Shown piece by piece: positions 41,306 through 51,152 of a stretch of 64,000 bases of DNA. The position numbers and the translations under genes are program-made. The notes below the pieces were generated by a model, which was not told the DNA's origin, did not search any database, and worked only from the letters and a program-made list of their open reading frames with translations. Where the stretch lies: the NCBI GenBank assembly GCA_965233625.1, contig OZ247499.1, forward strand, positions 6,758,001-6,822,000, in the 5' to 3' direction. Numbering within the stretch: position 1 is the stretch's first letter; each line of letters opens with the position of its first letter. The stretch is from G965233625 sp965233625. GTDB taxonomy: Bacteria > Planctomycetota > Planctomycetia > Pirellulales > Pirellulaceae.

Positions 41306-42841
41306 TTATTTGTTGTCGCGCACTGCATGCACCATGGCGTCGACCACGCCGGGCATGTTGTAAACGGTCGCTTCGGCCGCAGGTTCGATATTCAGTTCGC
41401 GCAGTGCAGAGCTGGTCTGCGGGCTGATGGAAACAACTTGGGTTTGCTGCAGGGCGGCGCCAAACATTGCATGCAGCGACCGGCCGATGGCGGAACTGGT
41501 GGCCGTAACCCAGTTGATTTCGCCCTGCTGCATGCGTTGTAGTATCGCGGGGTCGGGCGCCGTCACATCGCTGCTTTGATACACCACAACCTGCCGCACA
41601 TCGCCGCCAGCCGCCTCCAGCGTTTCGGCCAGCACTTCGCGGCCACGGCTGGCGCGGATCAGCAGGAAGCGTTTCCCGGCTGCATCTTCGGCCAGTTGCG
41701 ACGCGAGTTCATCCGCAATAAAGCGGTCGGGCTGAAGGTCCGCGGTTAAGTGATACGCCTTCAACGCTGCGGAAGTCGCCGGGCCAATGGTCGCCAGTTT
41801 CACACCGCCCAAAGCACGCAGATCCAGGTCCAGTTCGAACAGACGCCGCATCATGCAGTGCACACCGTTGGCGCTGGAGAACACCACCCAGTTGAAAGCA
41901 TGTAGTTCACGCAGCGCCTCATCGACGGGCGACCAGTCCGCCGGCGCCGTGATTTCAATAGCCGGCTGGTACAGCACTTCGGCGCCAAGCTGTTTCAGCG
42001 GGGTGGCCAAGCCATCTGCCTGATGCGCCGGGCGCGTGACCAGAATGGTCTGCCCGGAAAGTGGCCGCCGGTCGAACCAGGAAAGCACCGGCCCCAGCGA
42101 TGTGACCGCGCCGATGATGAAAATCGCCGGTGGACGGATCTTCACCGGCGTTGTCAGACGCTGCGGGACATCTTCTAGCGTGCAATAAATGGTCTGCTGC
42201 GTCGGCAGACTGCAATGGCGGACGATGGCCACGGGCGTATCCGCCGGTTTACCGGCTTCCAGCAGGGCGGCGGTCCACTGCGGCGCCGTCGTCACGCCCA
42301 TATAGAAGACGAGTGTGCCGGGAAAACCGGCCAGCGCCGCGTAGTCCAGCGCGGATTCGCTCTTTCCTGGGTGCTCGTGCGCCGTGACCAGGGCGACGGC
42401 GGAAGCCATGTTGCGGTGCGTGACCGGAATACCAGCGCAACTTCCCGCCGCCAGTGCAGCCGTCACGCCTGGCGCCACTTCGTAGCTGACGCCGGCAGCC
42501 AGACAGGCTTCCATCTCTTCTACACCACGGGCAAAAACAGCCGGGTCACCGCCTTTAAGCCGGACGACGTTCCTACCTTGCAGGGCAAGTTCGACAATAC
42601 GGCTGTTGATTTCCTCCTGGGTCCAGATACGTGTCTGGCCATGCTTGCCCACGCAGACCAGTTCCGCATCGCCCGCGTGCTCCAGCAACTCAACATTCGC
42701 CAGCGAGTCGTACAGCACCACATCCGCCCGGCGCAGATATTCGGCGCCGCGCAGCGTAATCAACAGCGGATCGCCTGGTCCGGCGCCCACCAGAAAGACG
42801 CGGCCTGGCTGCGGGGTATCGTCTGCGGACGATGGTGTCAT
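41306..42841 (-). CDS. Uroporphyrinogen-III C-methyltransferase / uroporphyrinogen-III synthase fusion
   Basis: 511 residues. N-terminal SUMT domain (about 1-245): VGAGPGDPLLITLRGAEYL, DSLAN and RLKGGDPAVFARG bind SAM and the tetrapyrrole. C-terminal HemD domain (about 265-511): SGQTILVTRPAHQADGL, FSSANGVHCM and ATIGPATSAAL. One chain therefore makes uroporphyrinogen III and methylates it to precorrin-2, diverting flux towards siroheme/cobalamin. CobA-HemD fusions occur in several phyla. No hemA, hemB or hemC lies in the window. It diverges from dapL. Confidence 0.92.
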   Translation of the reverse strand: MTPSSADDTPQPGRVFLVGAGPGDPLLITLRGAEYLRRADVVLYDSLANVELLEHAGDAELVCVGKHGQTRIWTQEEINSRIVELALQGRNVVRLKGGDPAVFARGVEEMEACLAAGVSYEVAPGVTAALAAGSCAGIPVTHRNMASAVALVTAHEHPGKSESALDYAALAGFPGTLVFYMGVTTAPQWTAALLEAGKPADTPVAIVRHCSLPTQQTIYCTLEDVPQRLTTPVKIRPPAIFIIGAVTSLGPVLSWFDRRPLSGQTILVTRPAHQADGLATPLKQLGAEVLYQPAIEITAPADWSPVDEALRELHAFNWVVFSSANGVHCMMRRLFELDLDLRALGGVKLATIGPATSAALKAYHLTADLQPDRFIADELASQLAEDAAGKRFLLIRASRGREVLAETLEAAGGDVRQVVVYQSSDVTAPDPAILQRMQQGEINWVTATSSAIGRSLHAMFGAALQQTQVVSISPQTSSALRELNIEPAAEATVYNMPGVVDAMVHAVRDNK

Positions 42842-43031
42842 AGGAATTCGGCAATTGCGGCGGAAGAATCATCAAGGCACGCTGCCGATTCTCGCACAGC
42901 ATGCCGTATGCATAAAGCGGTCTGATGCCCCAAGGTGCACGCCCCGGTTATTGCCGGTTTATGCTGCGTGGGGTAATCTGGCGACTTGTTCCCGATAGCA
43001 CTACGTCAAAGCAGATGACCCGGTATTTTCT

Positions 43032-44261
43032 ATGAGCGACCCTTATTTCCAGACGATGTTTGCCGACCGTATCGGCGGCGCCAAGTACGGTAAAGACACC
43101 GGGATTTATAAGTTCGAGAAGATTAAACGCGCTAAGCGGCAGGCTCTGGCCGATTATCCAGACCGCACGCTGATTGACTTCGGCATTGGCGAAAACGACG
43201 AGATGGCGCCGGCTCCGGTCCGTGAAGTGATGGGCCAGGAGATCAACAAGCCAGAGAACCGCGGTTACGCCGACAACGGCATCGCAGAGTTCAAAGAAGC
43301 CGCTGCCCGGTTCATGGACCGCGAATTTGGCGTGAAGCTGGACCCCGCGACGGAAGTCAATCACTGCATCGGTTCAAAAACCGCGCTGGCGATGCTTCCT
43401 GCCTGCTTCATCAATCCGGGCGATGTCACGCTGATGACCGCGCCAGGTTACCCGGTGGCCGGCACCCATACGGGATATTACGGCGGCTCTGTCTTCAAGC
43501 TGCCGCTGACGGCGGATAACAACTTCCTGCCCGACCTGGATTCGGTGCCGGCCGATATCTGGGCGAAGGCGAAAATGCTGGTGCTGAATTATCCCAACAG
43601 CCCCACCGGCCGCCTGGCGCCTGCTTCGTTCTTTGAGAAAGTCGTCGATCTGGCCAAGAAGCATGAATTCATCGTGGTGCAGGACGCCGCCCACATGATG
43701 CTTACCTATCAGGGCAAGCCGCTGAGCTTCCTGTCGATTCCCGGCGCCAAGGATGTGGGCGTGGAAGTGCATTCGCTCTCGAAGGGCTTCAACATGATTG
43801 GCTGGCGCATCGGCTGGGTGTGCGGCCATCCGCTGCTGGTGCAGGCATTCTCGGACGTGAAAGACAACTGCGATTCCGGCCAGTTCATCGCCGTGCAGAA
43901 GGCCGCCGCTGCCGCGCTGGATGATCCTGACCTGCCTCAGCAGGTGCGTGCGAAGTATCAACGCCGCCTGGAGAAGCTGGTGCCGATGCTGCAAGATTGC
44001 GGCTTCGATTGCGAGATGCCCGGCGGTTCGTACTTCCTGTACACCAAAGCCCCCAAAGGCGCTGGCGGCGTGACGTTCAACAACGCGGGCGAAGCTGGTG
44101 AGCACCTGATCAAAAACACCTCCATCGTCACGGTGCCCTGGGACGACGCCGGGCCATACCTGCGGTTCAGCGTCACCTACGTCGCTGCCACCGAAGCGGA
44201 AGAAGATGAACTGATGGCCGAAGCAGGCCGCCGGCTGAAAGCGCTGAATCTGGAATTTTAG
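43032..44261 (+). CDS. dapL: LL-diaminopimelate aminotransferase
   Basis: 409 residues. A PLP fold-type I aminotransferase that converts tetrahydrodipicolinate directly to LL-diaminopimelate for lysine and peptidoglycan synthesis. The start (FQTMFADRIGGAKYGK, YKFEKIKRAKR, FGIGENDEMAP) is diagnostic of DapL. The PLP lysine is K251 in HSLSKGFNMIGWRIGW, and LNYPNSPTGR is the cofactor-binding loop. Having this route implies cell-wall-type DAP metabolism. It diverges from the CobA-HemD gene and is followed by a tRNA gene. Confidence 0.93.
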   Translation: MSDPYFQTMFADRIGGAKYGKDTGIYKFEKIKRAKRQALADYPDRTLIDFGIGENDEMAPAPVREVMGQEINKPENRGYADNGIAEFKEAAARFMDREFGVKLDPATEVNHCIGSKTALAMLPACFINPGDVTLMTAPGYPVAGTHTGYYGGSVFKLPLTADNNFLPDLDSVPADIWAKAKMLVLNYPNSPTGRLAPASFFEKVVDLAKKHEFIVVQDAAHMMLTYQGKPLSFLSIPGAKDVGVEVHSLSKGFNMIGWRIGWVCGHPLLVQAFSDVKDNCDSGQFIAVQKAAAAALDDPDLPQQVRAKYQRRLEKLVPMLQDCGFDCEMPGGSYFLYTKAPKGAGGVTFNNAGEAGEHLIKNTSIVTVPWDDAGPYLRFSVTYVAATEAEEDELMAEAGRRLKALNLEF

Positions 44262-44374
44262 GCCGAACCCGGTTGTTCTGGCCATCGTCCTGCTTCATGA
44301 CGATCCGCCGCTGCCAGTACACTGGCGGCGGCTTGACGAGGCGGTGAAAACCTTTAGATTGTTACCTCACACTA

Positions 44375-44458
44375 GCGGGTGTGGCGGAACTGGCAGACGC
44401 GCATGGTTGAGGGCCATGTCTCAGCAATGAGGTGGAGGTTCGAGTCCTCTCACCCGCA
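44375..44458 (+). tRNA. tRNA-Leu(GAG)
   Basis: An 84-base cloverleaf: acceptor GCGGGTG pairs with CACCCGC, the discriminator is A, the anticodon stem CATGG/CCATG encloses the loop TTGAGGG (anticodon GAG, reading CUC/CUU), and a long variable arm (TCTCAGCAATGAGG) marks it as class II. The T arm GGTTCGAGTCC is normal. CCA is not encoded. A hairpin terminator follows at once. Confidence 0.95.
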
Positions 44459-44461
44459 CTT

Positions 44462-44498
44462 ACGGTAGACGCAGGATTGGCTGCGGCTGCCGTTTTTT
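44462..44498 (+). terminator. Rho-independent terminator after tRNA-Leu
   Basis: ACGGTAGACGCAG pairs with CTGCGGCTGCCGT (one mismatch, one G-U) around a six-base loop and is followed by TTTTTT. It directly follows the tRNA gene. Confidence 0.8.
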
Positions 44499-44539
44499 AT
44501 GCGCGAATGATTGCGATGCTGAAGGACGAGTTGAGGGCG

Positions 44540-45034
44540 TTAGTCCTCGATATTCTCTGCCAGAAACGCCAGCACGGCGGCGATGGCCTGTTCCTGGCGG
44601 CCGTGGCGGTCTAACGCTTTGTCGCACCAGAATTCGCGGACGGCAGTGTCGGCGCCTACGACTTTCCGCCGGGCGAATCCGATATAAACCAGCCCGTCCT
44701 GATGGGGCGGCGCCCCTGGCCCCAAATGCCCGGTTACGCTGGCGGCGACATCCGCTTCGGGCGTGTTGTGCAGGACGCCCTCGGCCATCAGTTGTGCGAC
44801 AATCACCGAGACGGGGCCGGGGTCTTCCAGGGTGCTGCCGGGGATGCCCAGATACGCGGCCTTGGTTTCGTTGCGGTAAGTCACCATACCGCCGCAATGG
44901 TACTGGGATACGCCAGGGATCTTCGTCAAAGCGCCCGAAACCAGACCGCCCGTGCAGCTTTCAGCGAAAGCCACCTTCAGGTCGTGTTGTTTGAGAAGGT
45001 CAACGACTTTTTCTGCGTTTGTTGCAATGCTCAT
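44540..45034 (-). CDS. CinA C-terminal domain protein (nicotinamide-nucleotide amidase)
   Basis: 164 residues, matching the stand-alone PncC domain. It deamidates nicotinamide mononucleotide to NaMN in NAD recycling. The signature AFAESCTGGLVSGALT and the following GVSQYHCGGMVTYRNETK are clear, as is VTGHLGPG. The ATG before SIATNAEKVVD is chosen because an earlier in-frame ATG would overlap the upstream DUF1501 gene by eight bases. It ends close after the tRNA-Leu terminator, convergent with it. Confidence 0.9.
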   Translation of the reverse strand: MSIATNAEKVVDLLKQHDLKVAFAESCTGGLVSGALTKIPGVSQYHCGGMVTYRNETKAAYLGIPGSTLEDPGPVSVIVAQLMAEGVLHNTPEADVAASVTGHLGPGAPPHQDGLVYIGFARRKVVGADTAVREFWCDKALDRHGRQEQAIAAVLAFLAENIED

Positions 45035-45041
45035 AGCAACA

Positions 45042-46448
45042 TCATACAAGTTCGCGGATCACCTGACCCCGGTCCAGTAGATATTGTGGGCGGCCGCGGG
45101 TATCTGGGATGGTCGTTGTGCGGGCGTTGATACCCAGATGATGATAAAGCGTCGCCAGCACGTCCTGATAATGCACTGGCCGGGATGTCGCGGTGGATGC
45201 GGTGCGGTCGGTGGCGCCGATGACCTGGCCCGCCTGCATGCCGCCGCCGGCCATGATGCCAGGCGCCACGCGCGGCCAGTGATCGCGGCCGCCTTTGGCG
45301 TTGATCTTGGGCGTGCGGCCGAATTCGCCCCAGGCGACAATCATCACATCATCAAGCATGTTCCGCTGTTCCAGGTCCGTGATCAACGCGTGCAGGCCGT
45401 GATCCAGCATCGGCAGCACCTGACGCATCCGCGGATAGTTGCCCGAATGTGTATCGAAGTCGCTGAAAGAAACACTCACACACCTGACGCCGGCCTGCAC
45501 CAGTCGCCGCGCGAGTAACAGCTTCCGCGCGGCGTGCGGATGATCACTGGTCGTATGACGGCCGGGGATTTTACTGGCATCGGGCGTATACATGGCCAGT
45601 GTCCGCGGGTCTTCTTGTTCAAGATCTAAAGCCCGCGCGAAGTTACCCGATGTAAGAATACTGGCTGCCTGCCGGTGATAGCGGTCCATGGCAGCCATGT
45701 GACCGGCGCCGTCTACCTCGCGACGCAGGCTATCGAGGGAATCCAGCAGCCCGGCGCGGTCATCCAGCCGGGTGGCGTTAATCGCAGCGTTGAGTTCCAG
45801 CGATGTGGTGTGATTGGCGCCCCGCCGCTCTAGTTCGCCCACCATGCCCGGTTCTAGTTCGCGGGTGAACATGGCGGACATATCCGGGCGGAACGGACCG
45901 AAGGCAGGTCCGAGGAAACCCGGCCGCGCGCTGTTGCGCACCAGCGGCCGCCCCTGCATGCAGTCTACGAATGCGGGCGAAGTATCGGCTGGCGAAGACA
46001 TCAGCCGCGAAACCACGCAACCCATTGCAGGCCGCCCACCGATGGATTCAAGATCTCTGGTCTCAAATCCGGACTGGCACTGAAACGCATCGTGCCGCCC
46101 GGCGGCTCCGGTCAGCGAGCGGATCAGCACCAGGCGGTCGGCAATCGAGGCCAGTTTCGGCAGCATTTCGCTGATCTGGACACCTGGCAGCCGGGTGCTG
46201 ATGGGCGAGAATTCGCCACGGATTTCCGTGGGAGCAGAAGGCTTCAGGTCAATGGTGTCCATCTGCGGCGGGCCGCCATCAAGATGGATGTTAATCACGG
46301 ATTTGTTAGAACGCCTGCCGCCAGCATCTTCCGCCCGGAGAATGTCACCCAGCGAAAGCCCACCCGCCCAGATGGCGCCAGCCGTAAGAAACGCACGCCG
46401 GGTAACACCATCGCAAAGCTGTTGCTTGTGGCCAAGGAGCGTCAGCAT
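45042..46448 (-). CDS. DUF1501 domain protein
   Basis: 468 residues. A Tat-like signal (TRRAFLTAGAIWAGGLS) begins it, and the DUF1501 alkaline-phosphatase/sulfatase-like fold follows (VINIHLDGGPPQMDTIDLKP, GEFGRTPKIN, GRDHWP). The family is abundant in planctomycetes, usually next to a DUF1549/DUF1553 cytochrome-type gene; no such partner is here. GEFGRTP and GRDHWP elements suggest a metal-binding hydrolase but the reaction is unknown. Export to the periplasm is inferred from the signal. It starts 140 bases downstream of the MgtE-like stop. Confidence 0.88.
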   Translation of the reverse strand: MLTLLGHKQQLCDGVTRRAFLTAGAIWAGGLSLGDILRAEDAGGRRSNKSVINIHLDGGPPQMDTIDLKPSAPTEIRGEFSPISTRLPGVQISEMLPKLASIADRLVLIRSLTGAAGRHDAFQCQSGFETRDLESIGGRPAMGCVVSRLMSSPADTSPAFVDCMQGRPLVRNSARPGFLGPAFGPFRPDMSAMFTRELEPGMVGELERRGANHTTSLELNAAINATRLDDRAGLLDSLDSLRREVDGAGHMAAMDRYHRQAASILTSGNFARALDLEQEDPRTLAMYTPDASKIPGRHTTSDHPHAARKLLLARRLVQAGVRCVSVSFSDFDTHSGNYPRMRQVLPMLDHGLHALITDLEQRNMLDDVMIVAWGEFGRTPKINAKGGRDHWPRVAPGIMAGGGMQAGQVIGATDRTASTATSRPVHYQDVLATLYHHLGINARTTTIPDTRGRPQYLLDRGQVIRELV

Positions 46449-46587
46449 GGTTCTTCCTGGAAATAAGGCTGGCGAGTTTCAGGTGGGATTCCACGGGAAC
46501 ACGCCTATAATCGGGCACAGCGGCGTTCCATGCAACACCTTTTATGCGTTGTGCTGTTTACGCAATGCACTGCAAGGTTCTGCGGCA

Positions 46588-47595
46588 TTAATTCAAAAGC
46601 CACCGTGCCAACGTAAAATACGCCAGCAGGGTGACCATATCGGTCGAAGCGAGGGCGATGGGGCCGGCTGCGACTTGCGGATCGAGGCGGCAGTAACGCA
46701 GCAGGTTGGGGATCGCCACGCCGATGACGGCGGCACATGTAACGCCGCCACCGATGCCGCCCAGGAGGCACAGCACCACCCGGATATCACCTAACCAGAT
46801 CAAAGCGACCAGGCCGACCGCCAGGCCGCACGCCGCACCCAACATCAGTCCGGCGCCCGATTCGGGTAGAAGTTTGAAGAAGATACTGCGAAGCGTTGGT
46901 TTATCGCCGTGAAGTGATTGCAGCGATAGACTGACCGACTGAATGCTGACACTTTCAGCCAGTGCAAGGACGACCGGGATAAACAAAGCGAGCGCGACCA
47001 CTTTCTGAATCTCTGCTTCGAATACGCCCGTCAGCAAAGCGGCCAGAATGCCGCCAGCGATATTGGCGACCAGCCACGGGAACCGGCTGCGGAACGCGGC
47101 CCACGGAGTGCTGGGCTTTGCCTCGTCAAGGTGGACGCCGATTAACTGAAACAGGTCGTTGTCCTTTTCTTTTTCGTCCAGGTTCGTGAGTTTGTCTGTG
47201 TACAGCTCGATATCCACGATGCCCATGATGCGGTTGTTTTCATCCACAACCGGAAAGGCAAGCAGCCGGTGCAGGACGAAGAATTCACATGCTTCATGCA
47301 CCGTTGCACTGATAGGAACGGAAATCACCCGGTTGATGACGATGCTGGAAATCAACGTCTGGGGAGGCCGAAGCAGTAACCTTCTCGTGGGAACAACACC
47401 TTGCAGGCGGTTGTCCTGATCCACGACATAGAAGTAGATAACCTTGCCCCCGGGCGGGTCGCGCCGGATGCGTGTCAGGCTTTGTTCAATGGTCTCGTCC
47501 AGCTTCAGCAGGGCGAAATTGCGGCGCATGTGCATGCTGACAGAGTCGCCGAGATCCGCCTTACCAGTTGCTTCAGAAGGTTGGTTTTCGCTCAT
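46588..47595 (-). CDS. MgtE-like magnesium/cation transporter with CBS pair
   Basis: 335 residues: two CBS domains at the N-terminus (about 20-150) and five hydrophobic segments of the MgtE channel domain. No N-terminal helical-bundle domain precedes the CBS pair. The motif around the first pore helices reads FIPVVLALAESVSIQS, where classic MgtE has GGNAGxQ; the altered residues may change selectivity or gating. CBS domains would sense nucleotides or Mg2+. The start overlaps the end of the upstream DUF3124 gene by four bases, implying coupling. Confidence 0.82.
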   Translation of the reverse strand: MSENQPSEATGKADLGDSVSMHMRRNFALLKLDETIEQSLTRIRRDPPGGKVIYFYVVDQDNRLQGVVPTRRLLLRPPQTLISSIVINRVISVPISATVHEACEFFVLHRLLAFPVVDENNRIMGIVDIELYTDKLTNLDEKEKDNDLFQLIGVHLDEAKPSTPWAAFRSRFPWLVANIAGGILAALLTGVFEAEIQKVVALALFIPVVLALAESVSIQSVSLSLQSLHGDKPTLRSIFFKLLPESGAGLMLGAACGLAVGLVALIWLGDIRVVLCLLGGIGGGVTCAAVIGVAIPNLLRYCRLDPQVAAGPIALASTDMVTLLAYFTLARWLLN

Positions 47596-48215
47596 GGAGC
47601 GGTGGGCGGTGTGGTTTCGCGGACGACGACGCCGCTGCGGGCGAAGGAGATGCCCTGCTGGCGTGTTGTGTCGATCATGACCGCTTCGATCACCGGGTTG
47701 GTGACGGCTGTGTCTGAGACCCATTCGACCAGGAAGTTCGCCCCGCTGCCGCCGGATGTGTCTTTCTGTTCCACCAGAAACTGCGTCGCTGCCAGGGGAG
47801 CCAGACGCAGCGTCTTCTTGAGATAAGACTTAATTTCCTTTCCATCGGTATCGAAATATCGCACAGATTTGACGAATACAGGTTGGCTCTGGCTGGTATT
47901 GCGTACGCTCAGCGTGATGGTCAGCAGGATTGGTTCGCCATCCTTGTGATAGATGTGCGAGTAGGCTGGCACATAAACAGTCTGCCCTTGCACTGGATGT
48001 ACGGGGTGGTCTTCAGGCGATTCCGGGGCGCTCTCGCCAGAATCGACGGATTCCGGTGGCGGGACGTACCGCGCCGATTCTTCAAACGAATTGTGGCTGC
48101 GATCCAGAAAAATAACCGCCACGATCAGCAGGCTTAGCACCAGCACGCCAGCAATGCCGATGTACTTAATCTGCCTTAGCGCCTGAAAAATGGCGTCGTC
48201 TGATTGCTTCTTCAT
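47592..48215 (-). CDS. DUF3124 membrane-anchored protein
   Basis: 207 residues with one N-terminal transmembrane helix (about 18-38; YIGIAGVLVLSLLIVAVIFL) and an extracytoplasmic DUF3124 domain (QTVYVPAYSHIYHKDG, LTITLSVRNTS, VKSVRYFDTDGK). The role is unknown; the domain is thought to be exported. Its stop overlaps the start of the MgtE-like gene, so they are co-expressed and could act together in cation handling. Confidence 0.8.
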   Translation of the reverse strand: MKKQSDDAIFQALRQIKYIGIAGVLVLSLLIVAVIFLDRSHNSFEESARYVPPPESVDSGESAPESPEDHPVHPVQGQTVYVPAYSHIYHKDGEPILLTITLSVRNTSQSQPVFVKSVRYFDTDGKEIKSYLKKTLRLAPLAATQFLVEQKDTSGGSGANFLVEWVSDTAVTNPVIEAVMIDTTRQQGISFARSGVVVRETTPPTAP

Positions 48216-48768
48216 TCCCCGACCCTGAAACAGGCATTGTCTACGGCACAGATCTCTTAATTAATGATGTAATAACATGTTGCAACTTAACGCATTTACC
48301 CGCGTTTGCGTATGTCACCTCTGCTAGTGACCGCCGGTTTTCCTGCCCGTTGCACGCTGACTTCGCGGGTCATTCAACGGACACAACTGTCCAGTTCGGG
48401 CTTTACGCTAAACGCACGGCAAAACCGGCCCGTGAAGCGGTAAAGGCATCGACCGGCGGTTGGGTGGTGTTATTATGTTCACTGCCGGTTGTCTCACCGG
48501 TTGCGTGGTTACGTTACTAGTGGTTGTAATGAGGCTAAAGGTTGTTAAGTTTTTCCCCCAACAGCATAGGGGCCATGGCTGCCTGGTCTTGTGCTACACA
48601 TTACTAAGCACGTCTCGTTACAAACCAGTTTGTAGGAGTCAGCTTCTGCCTGACACGTTGGTGGGCAGCTGGCACTATTCTTCCGCATATGAGATCGCCG
48701 CGACCGCTCGTTCGCCGTTAAGTGCCGGTTCGTCACAGCGCACGGCTACGTCGCCCCGTCTTTCAATC
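48216..48768. other. Intergenic region upstream of the 7TM-HD gene
   Basis: About 550 bases between divergent genes. It includes an AT-rich patch (TTAATTAATGATGTAATAAC) at 48257-48276 and a weak remnant of the palindromic repeat near 48640. The plus-strand frame stays open from 48460 into the gene, but that stretch reads as atypical protein, so I treat it as non-coding. No other gene is seen. Confidence 0.5.
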
Positions 48769-51057
48769 ATGTCAAACGCCCATTCAAAGCGACCACGTTC
48801 GGTGCTTGAGCTGCCTCCTAGCAGGTGGGCCCGCATGTGGGACCGTGCGCGTAAGAGCGATGTAACGCTGCGTGTGCTGATCGCGGCTATGGCGGCCGTG
48901 TTCATGTGGCTGGCGACAGGCGCGTGGACGCCACCTTTCTCTTATCGCACAGGTTATACGCCGCCGCGGAACATTACCGCCCGTGTGCAGTTTTCGCAGC
49001 CCGATGTTCAGGCTACGGAAGAAGCACGCCGCGAAGCACGCCGCAACGTGGTCTGTTACTACAGCAACGACACACAACCTCTGGATGAGCTGCAGAACGC
49101 ACTGATCGGCAGTGTGCTGCAGGTTCTGGAAGCCAAGACCTACGAAAAACTGAATAAGAAGGTCTGGTCCTCGTTCTACCCGCCGCTGCCGCCCGGCGTG
49201 GAAGTGCAGGAAAGCGTCCGCAAGCATCACTTTGAGCTGTTCCGCAACGCACTGGCGGATGATGAAGACCTCTCGATGCTGAAAGACGGCGTCGCCAGTG
49301 CGCTGGAGCCATTCTATCAAACGGGACTGCTCGAGAACCTGGAACATGGGCGCAACCAAGGCAGCGAGTCCGAAATTTATATCTACCCGGCAGGCGATCC
49401 CAGCAACAAACGGGGCCCCGTAGATGTGGCCAAGGTTCGCACGGGCGAAGTCGCCGATAGCTTGCAGGGACGGCTCTCGGTTAGCCTGCAACCGCTGACG
49501 ATGGCGGCTGAAGAACGGGAGGAAGTCGCCAAGCGGCTGTTCAACTGGATCCGCCCGCGGTTGCCCGTCACCTTGCATTGGAACGAAGAAGCAACCCTCG
49601 CCGCCGCCAATGCCGACGCTGCCGCAGTGCCAGAGGTGTTCCACGAGTATCAGCCTGGCGAAAAACTGGCCGGTATCGATTCTGATGAACCGCTTTCGCA
49701 GGCGGACCTGCTGTTGCTGCGGCGCGAACACCGTCAGGTGATCGAAAACATGACGCTCTGGCAGGCGTTGACCTATACATTTGCCGATCTCGGCATGTTC
49801 ATCGCTTTGTCATTGTTGTGTGGCATATACATCTATCACCGTGAGCCGCAGATCCTGCGTGATATCCGTCAGTACATGGTGGTGCTGGCGCTGGTTTCAA
49901 TCACCGTCGCGCTGATGTGGTGTGCGGCGGCCGATGCGTGGCGGGCGGAACTGATGTTCATCATGCTGTTCGGCATGACGATTTCCATTGCCTACCATCA
50001 AGAGCTGGCGCTGCTGCTATCGGCCACTGTCGGGCTGATTGCCGTGATTTCGCTGGGCCTGGGGCTGCCAGATATGGTGATCATGTTTGCGGCGACGGCG
50101 GCTGCGATTGGTCTGGCGCGCGACATCCGCAGCCGCAAGACGCTGGTCTATGCGGGGATTTTTGCGGGCGTCGTAGCGTTTGCAACCACCATTGGTGTCG
50201 AGTCGCTTGCGGATCAGCCGTTTCAGATGAACCTGGTTCGCGATGCGGCCTGGGCAGCTGGCTATGCAGTGCTGGCTGGCATCTTTATGACCGGGTTGTT
50301 GCCATTTGTGGAAAAACTCTTTGACATACAGACCGACCTCAGCCTGCTGGAACTGGGCGAAGCATCGCATCCGCTGCTTCAGGAACTCGTTCGCCGGGCG
50401 CCGGGCACCTATAACCATTCGATCAACGTCGGCTCCATCGGAGAGGCGGCCGCCGACGCCATCGGCGCCAACGGGCTGCTGGTCCGTGTGGGCGCCTATT
50501 TTCACGACATTGGTAAGATGCTCAAGCCGGAATACTTTGTTGAGAATCAGGGCAAGAGCGTCAACCGCCACGATGCCCTGCTGCCAGCTATGAGCACGCT
50601 GGTCATTATCGCGCATGTGAAGGATGGCGCCGACCTGGCGCGGCAGAACAATCTGCCCCGCGTGATTGTTGATTTTATCGAACAGCACCACGGCACCACG
50701 CTGGTGCAGTATTTCTACGACCGCGCCGCACGGATCTCGCAGGCGGACCCGGATGTCAGCGAAGTGGACGAAGCCAGCTTCCGCTACCCCGGCCCCAAAC
50801 CGCAAAGCAAAGAAGCAGGCGTCATGATGCTGGCCGATACGGCCGAAAGCGCCAGCCGCGCGCTGGTGGACCCGGCGCCCGCCCGGATCGAGAGTCTGGT
50901 GCGCGATATCACCATGCACAAGCTGCTGGACGGCCAGTTTGACGAAAGCGGCCTTACGCTGCAGGAGCTTTCCATTATTCAGGAGAGTCTAGTCAAGTCG
51001 CTGACCGCGGTTTATCATGGCCGTGTGAAATATCCTTCGAAACAGAAAGCCGTCTAA
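48769..51057 (+). CDS. 7TM-HD family phosphodiesterase (PgpH-like)
   Basis: About 763 residues: a first transmembrane helix (near 35-50), an extracellular 7TMR-HDED-type domain (about 60-320), around seven transmembrane helices (about 340-520), and a cytoplasmic HD domain with HSINVGSIG, YFHDIGKMLKPEYFVENQ and EQHHGTTLVQYFY. PgpH of Firmicutes hydrolyses c-di-AMP; the same reaction is likely but not certain here. I choose the ATG at SNAHSKRPRSV because the first helix follows; an upstream open stretch is not family-like. A tRNA-Gly gene follows. Confidence 0.87.
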   Translation: MSNAHSKRPRSVLELPPSRWARMWDRARKSDVTLRVLIAAMAAVFMWLATGAWTPPFSYRTGYTPPRNITARVQFSQPDVQATEEARREARRNVVCYYSNDTQPLDELQNALIGSVLQVLEAKTYEKLNKKVWSSFYPPLPPGVEVQESVRKHHFELFRNALADDEDLSMLKDGVASALEPFYQTGLLENLEHGRNQGSESEIYIYPAGDPSNKRGPVDVAKVRTGEVADSLQGRLSVSLQPLTMAAEEREEVAKRLFNWIRPRLPVTLHWNEEATLAAANADAAAVPEVFHEYQPGEKLAGIDSDEPLSQADLLLLRREHRQVIENMTLWQALTYTFADLGMFIALSLLCGIYIYHREPQILRDIRQYMVVLALVSITVALMWCAAADAWRAELMFIMLFGMTISIAYHQELALLLSATVGLIAVISLGLGLPDMVIMFAATAAAIGLARDIRSRKTLVYAGIFAGVVAFATTIGVESLADQPFQMNLVRDAAWAAGYAVLAGIFMTGLLPFVEKLFDIQTDLSLLELGEASHPLLQELVRRAPGTYNHSINVGSIGEAAADAIGANGLLVRVGAYFHDIGKMLKPEYFVENQGKSVNRHDALLPAMSTLVIIAHVKDGADLARQNNLPRVIVDFIEQHHGTTLVQYFYDRAARISQADPDVSEVDEASFRYPGPKPQSKEAGVMMLADTAESASRALVDPAPARIESLVRDITMHKLLDGQFDESGLTLQELSIIQESLVKSLTAVYHGRVKYPSKQKAV

Positions 51058-51152
51058 AAACGCTGGTTTCCCACGGGTTTGCTGCCGATAGATATTATCT
51101 GTTGTCCCCACTTGAAACCTGGGCGGCCATTTTTATAATTCGGTTAATTCAT

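Noticed and set aside
48460..48768. Extending the 7TM-HD protein by 103 residues
   Set aside because: The upstream stretch is Cys/Arg-rich and unlike the family, and overlaps a repeat remnant; the later ATG gives a normal protein.
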